Shown: one piece after another, positions 35,459 through 44,767 of the stretch
How positions within the stretch are numbered: the first letter of the stretch is position 1
Layout: every line of letters starts with the position of its first letter
NCBI GenBank assembly: GCA_027493625.1
Contig: JAOSKM010000001.1
Coordinates: forward strand, 463,489-527,488
DNA from: Planctomycetota bacterium
GTDB taxonomy: Bacteria; Planctomycetota; UBA8742; UBA2392
DNA: 64,000 nucleotides
Direction: 5' to 3'
The notes under the pieces: generated by a model
What the model saw: the letters and a program-made list of their open reading frames with translations, nothing else
What the model was told of the DNA's origin: nothing
The model's database searches: none
Made by a program: the position numbers and the translations under genes

Positions 35459-35644
35459 CCGTGTTTACCGTGGCTGACCACTCGGGCGCAGTGCCCGGAG
35501 CGGGTCACCGTTGAACAGGATGATCGGCCAGACTTCTGCTTCAGCTGAATCCCAATGCCGGCTTCCGAAGGTTGAACTCGGCAAGTTCAGGCGGCGCCGG
35601 CATGGAGCAGTTAAAGCCACGGGTTCACACGGATAAACACGGAG

Positions 35645-35995
35645 TCAGACGCCGATGCCGAATGCGTCGTACCAGCGGAGATAGCAGGTGAATGGACACA
35701 GCGCGAACACCTGCAACGCGACCAATACCCCAAGTGCCGGCCTCCGCAGCCTGAGCGCGGAAATGAACAGCAGCGGACACAGCAGCAGCATTGCGGCAAT
35801 GGAGGCGATCATCAGGCCCAAAGACCAGCCCATCAGGGCTTCCACGTTCTCCTGGAAGGGAAGGCCGGCACCCGGCCACCAGTCCAGCACATCGATGCAG
35901 AACAGCATCAGATACATGAAGGCCAGGTAAGCCACCGACAGCCTCAGGATGGAGCGGGCTTCGGACTGTGCGGCCTTGGCCCGATCCGTGTCCAT
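35645..35995 (-). CDS. small membrane protein, copy 2
   Basis: 116 residues, paralogous to the 35081 gene throughout (RLSVAYLA, GLMIASxAAM, RRPAxGVLVALQVFAL), but lacking a short stretch near the C-terminus. Three to four membrane helices, function unknown. Confidence 0.7.
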   Translation of the reverse strand: MDTDRAKAAQSEARSILRLSVAYLAFMYLMLFCIDVLDWWPGAGLPFQENVEALMGWSLGLMIASIAAMLLLCPLLFISALRLRRPALGVLVALQVFALCPFTCYLRWYDAFGIGV

Positions 35996-36010
35996 CCGTG
36001 TTCTCCGTGG

Positions 36011-37069
36011 CTAACTCTGATTATCGCGCAGTTCCTTGAGCAGGCGTTTGGTCAGCACGCCGCACATCTTTTTGCGGTAGTCGGGGGCCATGGGCACGTT
36101 CAGCTTGGGCTGGGCCTGGGTCTGCACGTGCGTAGCCACTGTGTCGATCAGCTCGTCCGTCAGCGGTTTGCTGATCACCTCCGGCATGCCCTCGTAAGGG
36201 TGCACCATCAGGTAGCTGTCTGCTTCCTTGCGCACGTCTTCCCTGGCGAAGTCGAACAGCACCGGCGTGGTGTCGATGGCGCCGAGGCCCACGCGCAGGC
36301 GTTTGACGTTCTTGCCCTCCAGCTCGAGCGCGATGCCGACGCCGACCACGCTGAAGTCGATGCTCTGGCGCGGGGCCAGTTTCTTCCAGCCGCTGCGCAC
36401 GCCCAGCGCCCACTTCGGCAGGCTCACCTTCACCAGGATTTCGCCCGGCTTGCGGTCGAAACGCTGGATGCCGTCGCCCCAGTAGAAGTCATTCAGCTTC
36501 ACGGTGCGCTCGCCGGCCGGGCCCACAAACGTGGCCTCGGCGCCCAGCGCGATCAGCATGGGCGCGAGGTCTGACGAGTGCGTCGCGACGCAGACCTTGT
36601 TGTTGAGCTCGGATTTACCGTTCACGTTGATGCGCGGCACCACGTGGCAGCGGTCGCCGTCGGCCTTCAGGCAGTAGCCCAGGGAGTTGCGCCAGAAGTA
36701 GCTCTGGTTGAAGAAGTGGCAGCGGTTGTCGAGCATCAGGTTGCCGCCCAGGGTACCGCTTTCGCGCAGCAGGGGCGAGGCAATGTGCGCCGCGGCCTGA
36801 CGCACGCCGGCGGGCACTTCCGTGTTGTGCTCAAGCTCGGTGAGCGTGACGCCCGCGCCGATCTCGGTCGCGCCGACCTTCTTCAACTCCGCGATGTGCT
36901 GCAGGCTGATCACGTGGCCGCGTGTGTTGAGGCCGCACTTGTAGTTGGGCAGCAGGTCGGTGCCGCCGGAGATGAAGTCGGCGTCGTCGCCGAGCTTCTT
37001 CGCAAGGGCGACAGCGTCGGCCAGTGTGGTCGGTTGGTGAAGCTCAAACTTCGGCAGCAACATCGTCAT
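36011..37069 (-). CDS. hcrB: 4-hydroxybenzoyl-CoA reductase-like beta subunit (FAD and 4Fe-4S)
   Basis: 352 residues. FAD-binding motif of the CO-dehydrogenase/xanthine-dehydrogenase medium subunit (FISGGTDLLPNYK, IGAGVTLTELEHN, ASPLLRESGTLGGNLMLDNR). Unlike most members it has four cysteines in an inserted loop (C117, C133, C141, C160: NRC, GYCLKADGDRC, KVC), the signature of the extra [4Fe-4S] cluster of 4-hydroxybenzoyl-CoA reductase HcrB. Third gene after the 2Fe-2S and molybdopterin subunits. Substrate is inferred, not proven. Confidence 0.82.
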   Translation of the reverse strand: MTMLLPKFELHQPTTLADAVALAKKLGDDADFISGGTDLLPNYKCGLNTRGHVISLQHIAELKKVGATEIGAGVTLTELEHNTEVPAGVRQAAAHIASPLLRESGTLGGNLMLDNRCHFFNQSYFWRNSLGYCLKADGDRCHVVPRINVNGKSELNNKVCVATHSSDLAPMLIALGAEATFVGPAGERTVKLNDFYWGDGIQRFDRKPGEILVKVSLPKWALGVRSGWKKLAPRQSIDFSVVGVGIALELEGKNVKRLRVGLGAIDTTPVLFDFAREDVRKEADSYLMVHPYEGMPEVISKPLTDELIDTVATHVQTQAQPKLNVPMAPDYRKKMCGVLTKRLLKELRDNQS

Positions 37070-37084
37070 GGCTTGTCTCTTTCA

Positions 37085-37189
37085 ACTGCATTACGCGAAG
37101 GAGCGAAGGGGGCGAAGATCGCGAAGGATCTTTCGGTTTGTGAACACTCTTCGCGTGCTTCGCTTCCTTCGCCTCTTCGCGTGGGTCTT
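37085..37189. repeat. GCGAAG-type 8-mer repeat hairpin
   Basis: Units containing GCGAAG repeat about every 8 bases on the plus strand (about 37094-37129) and, after a spacer, their complement CTTCGC units (about 37150-37186). Fills the gap between the FAD and molybdopterin subunit genes. Confidence 0.65.
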
Positions 37190-39584
37190 TTACTTGCCTT
37201 CCCGTTGCTTCTTTTCGATCGCTTTCAGAATGCGGTCGGGCGTCATGGGTACTTCGAACATTCTTACGCCCACGGCGTCGTAGATCGCGTTGCCTAGGGC
37301 CGGGATCACCGGCGCCAATGCGCCTTCGCCGCATTCCTTGGCGCCGAAGGGGCCTTCCGGGTCGTGGCTCTCCACTATGATTACCTCGATCTCCGGCGTG
37401 TCGAAGGGCGTAGGGATCTTGTAGTCGAGGAAGTTGGCGTTCAGCAGCTGCCCGTTGCGGTAGCGCAGCTGCTCGCTAAGCGCCTGGCCGAGGCCCATGT
37501 GCACGCTGCCCTCGATCTGCCCTTCCACGCTCAGCGGGTTCAGCGCCTTGCCGCAGTCGTGGGCCGCCCACACCTTCAGCGGCTGCACGAAGCCCGTCTC
37601 CGGGTCCACCTTCACTTCGGCGATGAACGCGCTGAAGCTGTAGCTGGGGCTCAGCCCCGCGTTGCTGCCTTTAAAAGTGCTGCCCAGCGGCGGGCTTTGA
37701 TATGAACCCGACGCGATCAGCGCGCCCACGTCGGCCTGCGCCTCGTGCAGCGCCTCCATGAAGCCCACGCGCACGTCCGGCTTGCTGCGGCACACCAGCT
37801 CTTCGTTCACGAAGTCGAAGTATTCGCCCCGCTGGCCCGTCAGGCGCGAGGCCGCATCGGCCAGCTTGTGCCGGATTTCCTCGGCCGCGGCGCGGGCCGC
37901 GTTGCCGGCCATGAAGGTCACGCGCGAACTGTACGAGCCCAGGTCGATGGGCGCTGTGTCCGTGGTGGTGGACTTTACGTGGATGCGGTCCATGTCCACG
38001 CCCAGCACCTCCGCCACGCACTGGGCCAGCACCGTGTCGCTGCCCTGGCCGATATCGGCCGCCAGCGAGTGCACGGCAATGCCGCCGTCCAGGTCGATCT
38101 TCAGGTGCACGGTGCTCTGGGGCAGCTTGTTCCAGTGGATCGGCAGCGCACTGCCGCTGATGTACCAGGCGCAGCCCACGCCGATGCCGTGTCCGTAGGG
38201 CAGCTTGCCCCACTTGTTCTTCCAGTCGCTGCGCTTCATGGCCTCAGCGAGGCCTTCGCGGATGCCGTTGCTGGTGATGCGGAACTTGTGGAACGGTGTC
38301 AGGGTGTTCGACTCAAGGAAGTTGCGCATGCGCAGCTCGCAGGGGTCGATGCCGAGTTCCACGGCCGCCATGTCCACCAGGGTCTCGGTACAGTAGCGCG
38401 GGTTGACGCTGCCGTGGCCGCGCATGGCGCCGCTGGGGATGCGGTTGCTGTAGATGCGCTTGCCGTGGTAGCGGAAGGCCGGGATGCGGTAGGGGCCGTT
38501 GCTCAGCACGCCGTTGTAGTAGGCGCTGACCACGCCGAAAGAACCGTAAGCCCCGCCGTCGATGATCACGTCGGAATCCAGCGCCAGCAGCTTGCCGTCC
38601 TTGCTGAAGGCCATGCCCAGCTTGCTTTCCGTGGGGTGACGGCCTCTGCCTGTGAGGAAGGTTTCCTCGCGGTCCATGGTGACCTTGACCGGGCGGCGCG
38701 TTTTCATGCTCAAGAGCGCGGCGATCATCTCGTGCTGGAAGGGGTCCGACTTGCCGCCGAAGCCGCCGCCCACCATGGTGCGGATTACCTGGATCTGGTG
38801 CATGGGCAATTCCAGCACCTTGGCGAGCGCGCGGTGGGTGTAGTGCGGGACCTGCTGCGGCGTGTAGAGCTGCAGGCGGTCGTCGGCGTCCCAGTGGGCG
38901 ATCACCGCGTGCGGCTCCGTGAAGCCGTGGCTGATGCCGTCGAACTTGAACTCGGCGCTGACGATGGCGCCGGCCTCCTTGAACGCGGCCTCGACGTCGC
39001 CGAACTCCTGGTCCACGGCCTTGTGGATGTTGGTGTTGGGGTGCTTCTTCTCGACCTTCTCGTGCAGCTGCAGCTCGGGCGCGACCTCTTTCAGGCTGTC
39101 GCGCGGCTTCAGGAACTCCTGCAGGGGCTCATACTTCACGTCGATCAGCCAGATGGCTTCGGCCGCGATTTCCTCGGTGTCCGCGGCGACGGCTGCGACC
39201 GGCTCGCCGTTGTAGATCACCTTGTCGCGCGCCATGGCGACTTCGTCCTGGCTGACGGGCAGCACGCCGAAGCGGTTCCCGGCGTCGCGGCCGGTGACGA
39301 CGGCGCGCACGACCCGGCAGGGCCTCGGCCTTGCTGGTGTCGATCGAGACGATCTTTGCGTGAGGCGTGGTGGCGCGCAGGATGCGGCAGTGCAGCATGC
39401 CGGGGAATTTCATGTCGTCGGCATACACGCCTTCGCCGGTGACCTTGCGATAGGCGTCCTTGAGGGGCACGCGCTTGCCGATCACGTTGAACGGGGCCTC
39501 AGCAGGCGCGCCCGACTCGGTCCAGACGCCCTTGTTGAGCTGGTGGTTGTTTTTCGTCTGGCCTGATCCGCTGACTATCGGCAT
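37190..39584 (-). CDS. molybdopterin-binding subunit (HcrA/XdhB-like), interrupted by a frameshift
   Basis: The main frame (stop 37190, first ATG at 39310, 706 residues) encodes the large subunit with GGGFGGKSDPFQ, MRGHGSVNPRYC, QGSDTVLAQCVAEVL and the active-site GPFGAKECGEGAL near the C-terminus. Its N-terminus lies in another frame, from ATG at 39584 (NVIGKRVPLKDAYRKVTGEGVYADDM...SKAEALPG). One extra base at about 39311-39313 (GGTCGTG where GGCGTG is expected) separates the two. Restored length is about 797 residues, as in relatives. No CoxL-type active-site loop, so not a CO dehydrogenase. Confidence 0.85.
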
Positions 39585-39602
39585 GGTCACATCCGGACTG
39601 CA

Positions 39603-39679
39603 ATTACCAATGTCCAATGACCAATTGGCCTACGCGGCCACGCTCATTGGGAATTGGTAATTGGTTATTGGTCATTGTT
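39603..39679. repeat. heptamer-repeat hairpin, CAATNNC type
   Basis: Left arm with units such as CAATTAC, CAATGTC, CAATGAC on the plus strand (39602-39629); right arm with CAATGAC, CAATAAC, CAATTAC, CAATTCC on the minus strand (about 39645-39679). Each unit is exactly 7 bases. Located between the large and the 2Fe-2S subunit genes. Confidence 0.8.
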
Positions 39680-39690
39680 TTTTGGCAGAA

Positions 39691-40194
39691 TCAGGACTTC
39701 ACCGGCACCGGGTGCTCAGTCGGCTTCTTTCGCAGCTCTGACGCCGCTTGCTCTACCGCGTCGTAGATCTTCATGAAGCCGGTGCAGCGGCAGAGGTTGC
39801 CGGCCAGTGCGGCCTTGATTTCTTCGCGGGTGGGGTCCGGGTTCTTGGCCAGCAGCTCGGCGCTCTTCATGATGAAGCCTGGCGTGCAGTAGCCGCACTG
39901 GCTGCCGCCGCACTCGGCGAAGGCCTTCTGCAGCGGATGCATCTGGTACTCGTTCAGGCTCTCGATGGTGTGCACGCTGGTGGCCTGGCATTCGAGCGCC
40001 AGGGTCAGGCAGCTGAGCTTGGCCTTGCCGTCGATGTGCACGGTGCAGCAGCCGCAGGTGCCCATGTCGCAGCCGACCTTGGTGCCGGTCAGGTTCAGCT
40101 CGTTGCGCAGGACTTGGGCCAATGTGTGGTAGGGTTCAACGGCGACTTCCACGTCGCGCCCGTTGACCTTCAGTTTAAGCAGTTGCTTCGCCAC
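39691..40194 (-). CDS. hcrC: 2Fe-2S subunit (HcrC/CoxS-like)
   Basis: 167 residues. Plant-type [2Fe-2S] motif GCDMGTCGCCTVHIDG and the second cluster CGYCTPGFIMK...GNLCRCTGF. It delivers electrons between the molybdopterin site and the FAD subunit. First gene of the hcrCAB-like operon. Confidence 0.9.
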   Translation of the reverse strand: MAKQLLKLKVNGRDVEVAVEPYHTLAQVLRNELNLTGTKVGCDMGTCGCCTVHIDGKAKLSCLTLALECQATSVHTIESLNEYQMHPLQKAFAECGGSQCGYCTPGFIMKSAELLAKNPDPTREEIKAALAGNLCRCTGFMKIYDAVEQAASELRKKPTEHPVPVKS

Positions 40195-40380
40195 GACGTC
40201 CTTCCTGTGCGCCCGGTCCTAAAGATAAACGCCTATGCGCCCGAAGTTTAGCCGCAGCAGCACGCCTCGCAAGGCGTGTGCGGATGACGAAAATCTGTGT
40301 AAGTTTGCTGCCGGTACAACCACTCTTTGCTAGACTCACCCGTGCTTTCCGTGAACAACATGAACCGGAGGATTCACCCG

Positions 40381-40860
40381 ATGAAAAACCTGCTGCTGAT
40401 CGCATTCGCCACTCTCGCCCTTTGTATGGGCGCTAACTTCATCGACGCCTGCCCCAACTGTGAGGGCACGCAGGTCGTGAAGGCCGAGGAGAAGAAGGCC
40501 GAGAAGGCTGAAGTCAAGACTGAGAAGGCCACTGCCACGGCCGAAGTGAAGGCCGACTGTAACGCCAAGGGCTGCGCGACCGCTAAGCGCGCCTCCGCGG
40601 GCCAGGCCGTGAAGGCTGACCGCGACTGCGCCGGCGCCGCCAAGCGCGCCGCCAACGGCCAGGCGGTTGCGGCCGACGGCGACTGCTGCGGCGGTTGCTG
40701 CACCAAGGCTGCGGACGGCAAGGGCGACTGCTGCGGCGGTTGCTGCAACAAGAAGAAGGACTGCAGCGGCGGTTGCGAAGGCAAGGACTGCGGCAGCGGC
40801 TGCGGCGACAAGAAGGATTGCGCCGGCGGTTGCGGTGGCGAGAAGACCGTCAAGAACTAG
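40381..40860 (+). CDS. secreted cysteine-rich protein (19 Cys in mature part)
   Basis: 159 residues after an upstream GGAGG. Signal peptide MKNLLLIAFATLALCMGANFI ends before ACPNC. The mature protein is an Ala/Lys/Glu-rich region with C-x2-C followed by repeats such as DGDCCGGCCTKAADGKGDCC and then DC-x2-GC units (KDCSGGC, KDCGSGC, KDCAGGC). The pattern suggests metal binding or disulfide knots, not any named family. Followed by a strong hairpin. Confidence 0.75.
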   Translation: MKNLLLIAFATLALCMGANFIDACPNCEGTQVVKAEEKKAEKAEVKTEKATATAEVKADCNAKGCATAKRASAGQAVKADRDCAGAAKRAANGQAVAADGDCCGGCCTKAADGKGDCCGGCCNKKKDCSGGCEGKDCGSGCGDKKDCAGGCGGEKTVKN

Positions 40861-40880
40861 CAGCAGAGCGATCACCATCA

Positions 40881-40907
40881 CAACGCCCGGGGCTTCCCCG
40901 GGCGTTG
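40881..40907 (+). terminator. terminator hairpin after the Cys-rich gene
   Basis: 12-bp stem CAACGCCCGGGG / CCCCGGGCGTTG with a 3-base loop, 20 bases after the stop. Confidence 0.75.
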
Positions 40908-40997
40908 TGCTTTCGGGGCGAAAACCTTACAGAATAATCCTGCGCGGTCGCCCTGAAACCCGCCACACGAAGCGGTTTGGCGGGGTACGCTTTATCC

Positions 40998-41936
40998 ATG
41001 CGAGCCAAAGCCCCCACAGCGAAGCAGCCCCTGGTGCAGGGTCCGATCCAGCGTCTGCGCGCCGCACTGAAACCGGACCTGAACTTCAAGCGCGTCAAAC
41101 GCGACAACGGCATTTTGCTAAGGCTGCTGCCGCTGATCGCGCTGCCGTTTGCCGGCGCGGCGCTGCTGGCAATGCACCCACCTCAGTGGCCGGAGCCCGG
41201 CGCCCAGCCGGTGGCGTGGCTTGACGTGCTGTTCTTCGGCGTCGCGGGCCTGACCATCGTGGGCGCATTCATCGTGGGCGCCAACCGCGTGCTGAAATCG
41301 TGGGCCGAAAGCGTGCCCGAATCGCCCGAGGCCGCGCTGCGCGAGTTCTATCGCCAGACCCTGTCCGGCAAACCCTCCACCCGCCGCCTTGCAACGTTGC
41401 TGGCCGGCTTTGAGGTGCCCGGTCCGCGCGTGCAGCCGGTGTATCACTGGCTGACCGCGTCGGCCGTGCCGGAGCTGGATTCGCCGCGCAGCGTGGCGAA
41501 ATACTGGCGCGCGCTGGTACGCGGCAACAAGGACGTGACGCGACGCTTCCGTATCACGGGCCTGGCGCTGGAGCAGCCTGTGGCCGACGTGGCGCTGGCC
41601 ACCGTGCAGATGCACGCCACGGTGACCCGCAAGATCCCCGCCTTTATTGCGACATTCGTGGGCGTGGCGATAGCGGTAGCGCCGTTCTTCGCGGGCATGG
41701 CGCGAATCGAGCGTTTCGGCGTATCGTTCTGGACGGCCGTGGCGGCCGCGTCGGCGCTGGGACTGGCGGTCGGCTGGCTGCTGCGAATGGTGTTGCACGC
41801 GGGGGCAGAAAGCCGCGACGTGGCCGTGCACAAGCTGCTGGTGCGGCAGTCGTACGACTGGCGGCTGCTGAGCGGCGAGTGGGAAAGCCAGGACGAAGCG
41901 GACACCGCCTGGCTGGACCCGAAGCTGTTGAGGTAG
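40998..41936 (+). CDS. membrane protein of unknown function
   Basis: 312 residues from ATG at 40998. Two membrane helices around residues 40-60 and 75-95, a soluble middle domain (about 110-205) and two more helices near 215-260, then a short charged tail. Nothing in the sequence points to a known family. Confidence 0.68.
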   Translation: MRAKAPTAKQPLVQGPIQRLRAALKPDLNFKRVKRDNGILLRLLPLIALPFAGAALLAMHPPQWPEPGAQPVAWLDVLFFGVAGLTIVGAFIVGANRVLKSWAESVPESPEAALREFYRQTLSGKPSTRRLATLLAGFEVPGPRVQPVYHWLTASAVPELDSPRSVAKYWRALVRGNKDVTRRFRITGLALEQPVADVALATVQMHATVTRKIPAFIATFVGVAIAVAPFFAGMARIERFGVSFWTAVAAASALGLAVGWLLRMVLHAGAESRDVAVHKLLVRQSYDWRLLSGEWESQDEADTAWLDPKLLR

Positions 41937-41937
41937 A

Positions 41938-42118
41938 GGCCAGAGGCTGGAGGTCAGAGGTCAGAGGTCAGAGGCCAGAGGGCAGGGGACTTTGTTTCCT
42001 GCCTTTCCTTGGTTGGCTCACCGACATGCTCCTTGTTGGTGGCTGAACGCTGATTGTGGCTGGACGCCAGCCGCGAGCCGCAAGTGGTTTCCCCGGTCTC
42101 TGGCCTCTGACCTCCGGC
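41938..42118. repeat. heptamer-repeat hairpin, AGGTCAG type
   Basis: Plus-strand units AGGCCAG, AGGCTGG, AGGTCAG (x3) from 41938 and, 110 bases later (about 42090-42117), the inverted units AGGCCGG, AGGTCAG, AGGCCAG. No gene is seen in between. Confidence 0.75.
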
Positions 42119-42142
42119 CTCTTTCTTGCTAGCATCCTGCCC

Positions 42143-43636
42143 ATGGCGAAACCGACCACCATTGGCGCATTGAAAGAGTCCGGCTGGAAGTCGCGCGGCG
42201 TGAAAGACGAAATGCGCGACAACCTGGTGCGGCGCATCCAGTCCGGGGCGCGGCTGTTCGAGGGCATCGTGGGCTACGACCGCACGGTGCTGCCCCAGGT
42301 CATCAACGCCGTGCTTTCGCGCCACAACCTGATCCTGCTGGGCCTGCGCGGCCAGGCCAAGACCCGCATCCTGCGCAGCCTGATCGAACTGCTCGATGAA
42401 TACATGCCCGTGGTGCGCGACAGCGAGATCAACGACGACCCGTACAACCCGATCAGCAAGCGCGCCCGTGAACTGGTCGCGCTGCACGGCGACGACACGG
42501 AAATCGAGTGGCTGCACCGCGATGCCCGCTACGCAGAGAAGCTGGCCACGCCCGACGTCAGCATCGCAGACCTGATCGGCGACGTGGACCCCATCAAGGC
42601 CGCCACGCACAAACTGACGTTCGCCGACGAAGAGGTGATCCACTTCGGCATCATCCCGCGCACCAACCGCGGCATCTTCGCGATCAACGAGCTGCCCGAC
42701 CTGCAGCCCCGCATCCAGGTGGGTCTGTTGAACATACTCGAGGAAAAGGACATCCAGATCCGCGGCTTCCCGGTGCGCATCCCGCTGGACCTGATGCTGT
42801 GCTTCAGCGCGAACCCCGAAGACTACACCAACCGCGGCAGCATCATCACGCCGCTGAAGGACCGCATCGAGTCGCAGATCCTCACGCATTACCCGCTCAC
42901 GCTTGACGACAGCAAGGCGATCACCGACCAGGAAGCCTGGACCTCACGACCCAAGCTGGCGGAAATCCACGTGCCCGCCTTCATCCGCGACGCCATCGAG
43001 CAGATCGCCTTTGAGGCCCGCAAGTCCGAGTTCGTGGACCAGGCCAGCGGCGTCAGCGCGCGCATGACCATCGCGATTCTCGAAAGCGTGCTCAGCAACG
43101 CCGAGCGTCGCTGCCTGCTCACCAAACAGAAGGAAACCTGGCTGCGCGTGATCGACCTCGCGGCCGGTATCCCCGCCATGTCCGGCAAGCTGGAGCTGGT
43201 CTACGAGGGCGAGCAGGAAGGCGCTCACAAGGTTGCCACCACGATTATTGGCGCGGCCGTGCGCACCACCTTCGAGAAGTACTTCCCCGGCGTGTACGCC
43301 ACCCGGGCGCGTGCCGGGCGCAACAAGCGCGAGGCGGTGCCCCAGCGAGAAGAGGGCCCGTACAAGCCGGTGATCGATTACTTCGCCAAGGGCAAGCGGC
43401 TGGAGCTGACGGATGATTCCGGTGACGCCGACTTCGCCAAGCAGGTGAAGAGCGTGCCTGAGCTCGAGAAGCTGACCCTCGAGTACCTGAAGGGCCTGAA
43501 GGGCGGCGAGCTGGCGGTGGGCATGGAGTTCGTGCTGGAGGGTCTGCACCAGAGCAGCCTGCTGGCCAAGGAAGACCTCGACCGCGGCGTGCTGTACTGC
43601 GACATGCTCGGCGCCATGTACGAGAACCTTGAGTGA
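42143..43636 (+). CDS. ChlI/MoxR-type AAA+ ATPase
   Basis: 497 residues from ATG at 42143. Walker A GLRGQAKTRIL (residues about 71-81), Walker B GIFAINELPDL, sensor FSANPEDYTNR and IITPLKDRIESQ, as in magnesium-chelatase I-like AAA+ proteins. These act with VWA-domain proteins to remodel or load cofactors; no VWA partner is adjacent. The 7-mer repeat precedes the start. Confidence 0.82.
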   Translation: MAKPTTIGALKESGWKSRGVKDEMRDNLVRRIQSGARLFEGIVGYDRTVLPQVINAVLSRHNLILLGLRGQAKTRILRSLIELLDEYMPVVRDSEINDDPYNPISKRARELVALHGDDTEIEWLHRDARYAEKLATPDVSIADLIGDVDPIKAATHKLTFADEEVIHFGIIPRTNRGIFAINELPDLQPRIQVGLLNILEEKDIQIRGFPVRIPLDLMLCFSANPEDYTNRGSIITPLKDRIESQILTHYPLTLDDSKAITDQEAWTSRPKLAEIHVPAFIRDAIEQIAFEARKSEFVDQASGVSARMTIAILESVLSNAERRCLLTKQKETWLRVIDLAAGIPAMSGKLELVYEGEQEGAHKVATTIIGAAVRTTFEKYFPGVYATRARAGRNKREAVPQREEGPYKPVIDYFAKGKRLELTDDSGDADFAKQVKSVPELEKLTLEYLKGLKGGELAVGMEFVLEGLHQSSLLAKEDLDRGVLYCDMLGAMYENLE

Positions 43637-43769
43637 ATGACACATTGCTCCGAATGTGACGACAACTGTCGCAGAAAATAAAAATAGACAACAAAAGAGC
43701 GACATTGCACCCGGCAGGAGGTATACTCGCGATACACGTTTTCCCACCAATGTCGCGAGGAGAGCCCAA

Positions 43770-44714
43770 ATGCCACTTACCAATGCCGATCTGCTGGCCG
43801 ACGATATTGTCGCGCGCTGGATCGTTGAGAACTCTCCGATCAAGGTTCCGTTTTATCAGGCGTGGTTTTGGCAGAACGTTGCTGGCAAATCGCTGATATA
43901 CCCACGCACGACGCAACTCGCTCAAGCCGCAGTAATTGCCGCCTGCGGCGCACCGACTGAGCAGCTGCCGACGGTCAGCCAGGTTGAGTTCACCTTCAAG
44001 GAGTTCATCACCCACTACAGTGTCTGCGCGGTCGATCTTGATCGCTTCCAGCACCCGAACAACCTCGATGCGGTTCTTTTCGCTCTCGCCAAGATTCGCA
44101 TCCTGTATGCTTACGCGTCGATACTGGGGGACGCGCTACAAGGGCTGCCGTCGCTGGCTGATCCTGCGCGAATCGTCGCGGCGGGTGGCGGCCCTTTGAC
44201 TCTGGACTGCCTTGATCAGGCTTACGAACTTGTAAGCGCCGGAACAGGTAGACCCAACCTGATCATGAGCCATTCATTGATGCTACGTACCTATCGTAGC
44301 ATCTGCCGTGCCGCCGGACTTGTTCCGGAACGGGTGGACTGGATGTGGTACAACCCGGCAACCCGGCGCATGGAAGAAGGCAAGGTGGACGCTTTCAACG
44401 GCACAGTCTGGTTGGCCAACGACATGCTCGATGATGGCAATCCGCAGATTTTCTTCATGATGATCGGCGATGACGGTGGCGCAGGACCGACGCGCGGCAT
44501 TACCGGTATCGTCCCAACCGCGAAGGACCGCAACTTCTTCAACAAGCGCACGGTGAACGGAATCTTCGTACCTGACGGCGGAGGCCCGGGAGTGCCGCAG
44601 ATGCAGGCCGGGGAGGAAACCTGGGTCAGCATGCCCGCCGGTTTCGCGCTCGGAAGCCAAGGCGCATTGAGTATCCTACAGGAGTTCGCCACAGTGGCCG
44701 CGTGCGGAGGATAG
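43770..44714 (+). CDS. HK97-fold capsid-like (encapsulin-type) shell protein candidate
   Basis: 314 residues from ATG at 43770 after a GAGGAG site. The arrangement VEFTFKEFITHYSVCAVDLD, then IRILYAYASILGDALQGLPS, PLTLDCLDQAYELVSAGTGR, LIMSHSLMLRTYRSICRAAG, FNGTVWLANDML and GGAGPTRGITGI...ETWVSMPAGFAL resembles the E-loop/P-domain/A-domain order of phage major capsid proteins of the HK97 fold. There is no portal, terminase, protease or tail gene near it, so a domesticated shell is the favoured reading. The gene is AT-richer than its surroundings. Confidence 0.55.
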   Translation: MPLTNADLLADDIVARWIVENSPIKVPFYQAWFWQNVAGKSLIYPRTTQLAQAAVIAACGAPTEQLPTVSQVEFTFKEFITHYSVCAVDLDRFQHPNNLDAVLFALAKIRILYAYASILGDALQGLPSLADPARIVAAGGGPLTLDCLDQAYELVSAGTGRPNLIMSHSLMLRTYRSICRAAGLVPERVDWMWYNPATRRMEEGKVDAFNGTVWLANDMLDDGNPQIFFMMIGDDGGAGPTRGITGIVPTAKDRNFFNKRTVNGIFVPDGGGPGVPQMQAGEETWVSMPAGFALGSQGALSILQEFATVAACGG

Positions 44715-44767
44715 CGCCAGAGACGCACCGGCGTTCCCACACCTGCCACAATCCCACGGAGCAAGCC

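Larger units (their letters stand above)
35005..36005. repeat. tandem duplication including the 5' end of rsmA
   Basis: The block from the start region of rsmA through copy 1 of the membrane protein (about 35005-35465) is repeated, diverged, at about 35565-36005: GCAAGTTTAAGCGG/GCAAGTTCAGGCGG, GGCATGGAGC, GTTATAGCC/GTTAAAGCC, CACGGAGTCAGACGCCGATG and the ending GTGTCCATCCGTGTT. The short gap 35459-35564 holds no gene. Confidence 0.8.

Noticed and set aside
37190-39584. CO dehydrogenase large subunit
   Set aside because: The CoxL active-site loop with the catalytic cysteine is absent, and the FAD subunit carries the HcrB-type 4Fe-4S loop.
43722-43727. TATACT as a -10 element for the capsid-like gene
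   Set aside because: No convincing -35 hexamer at 16-18 bases upstream; TTGCAC at 43705 is only 11 bases away.
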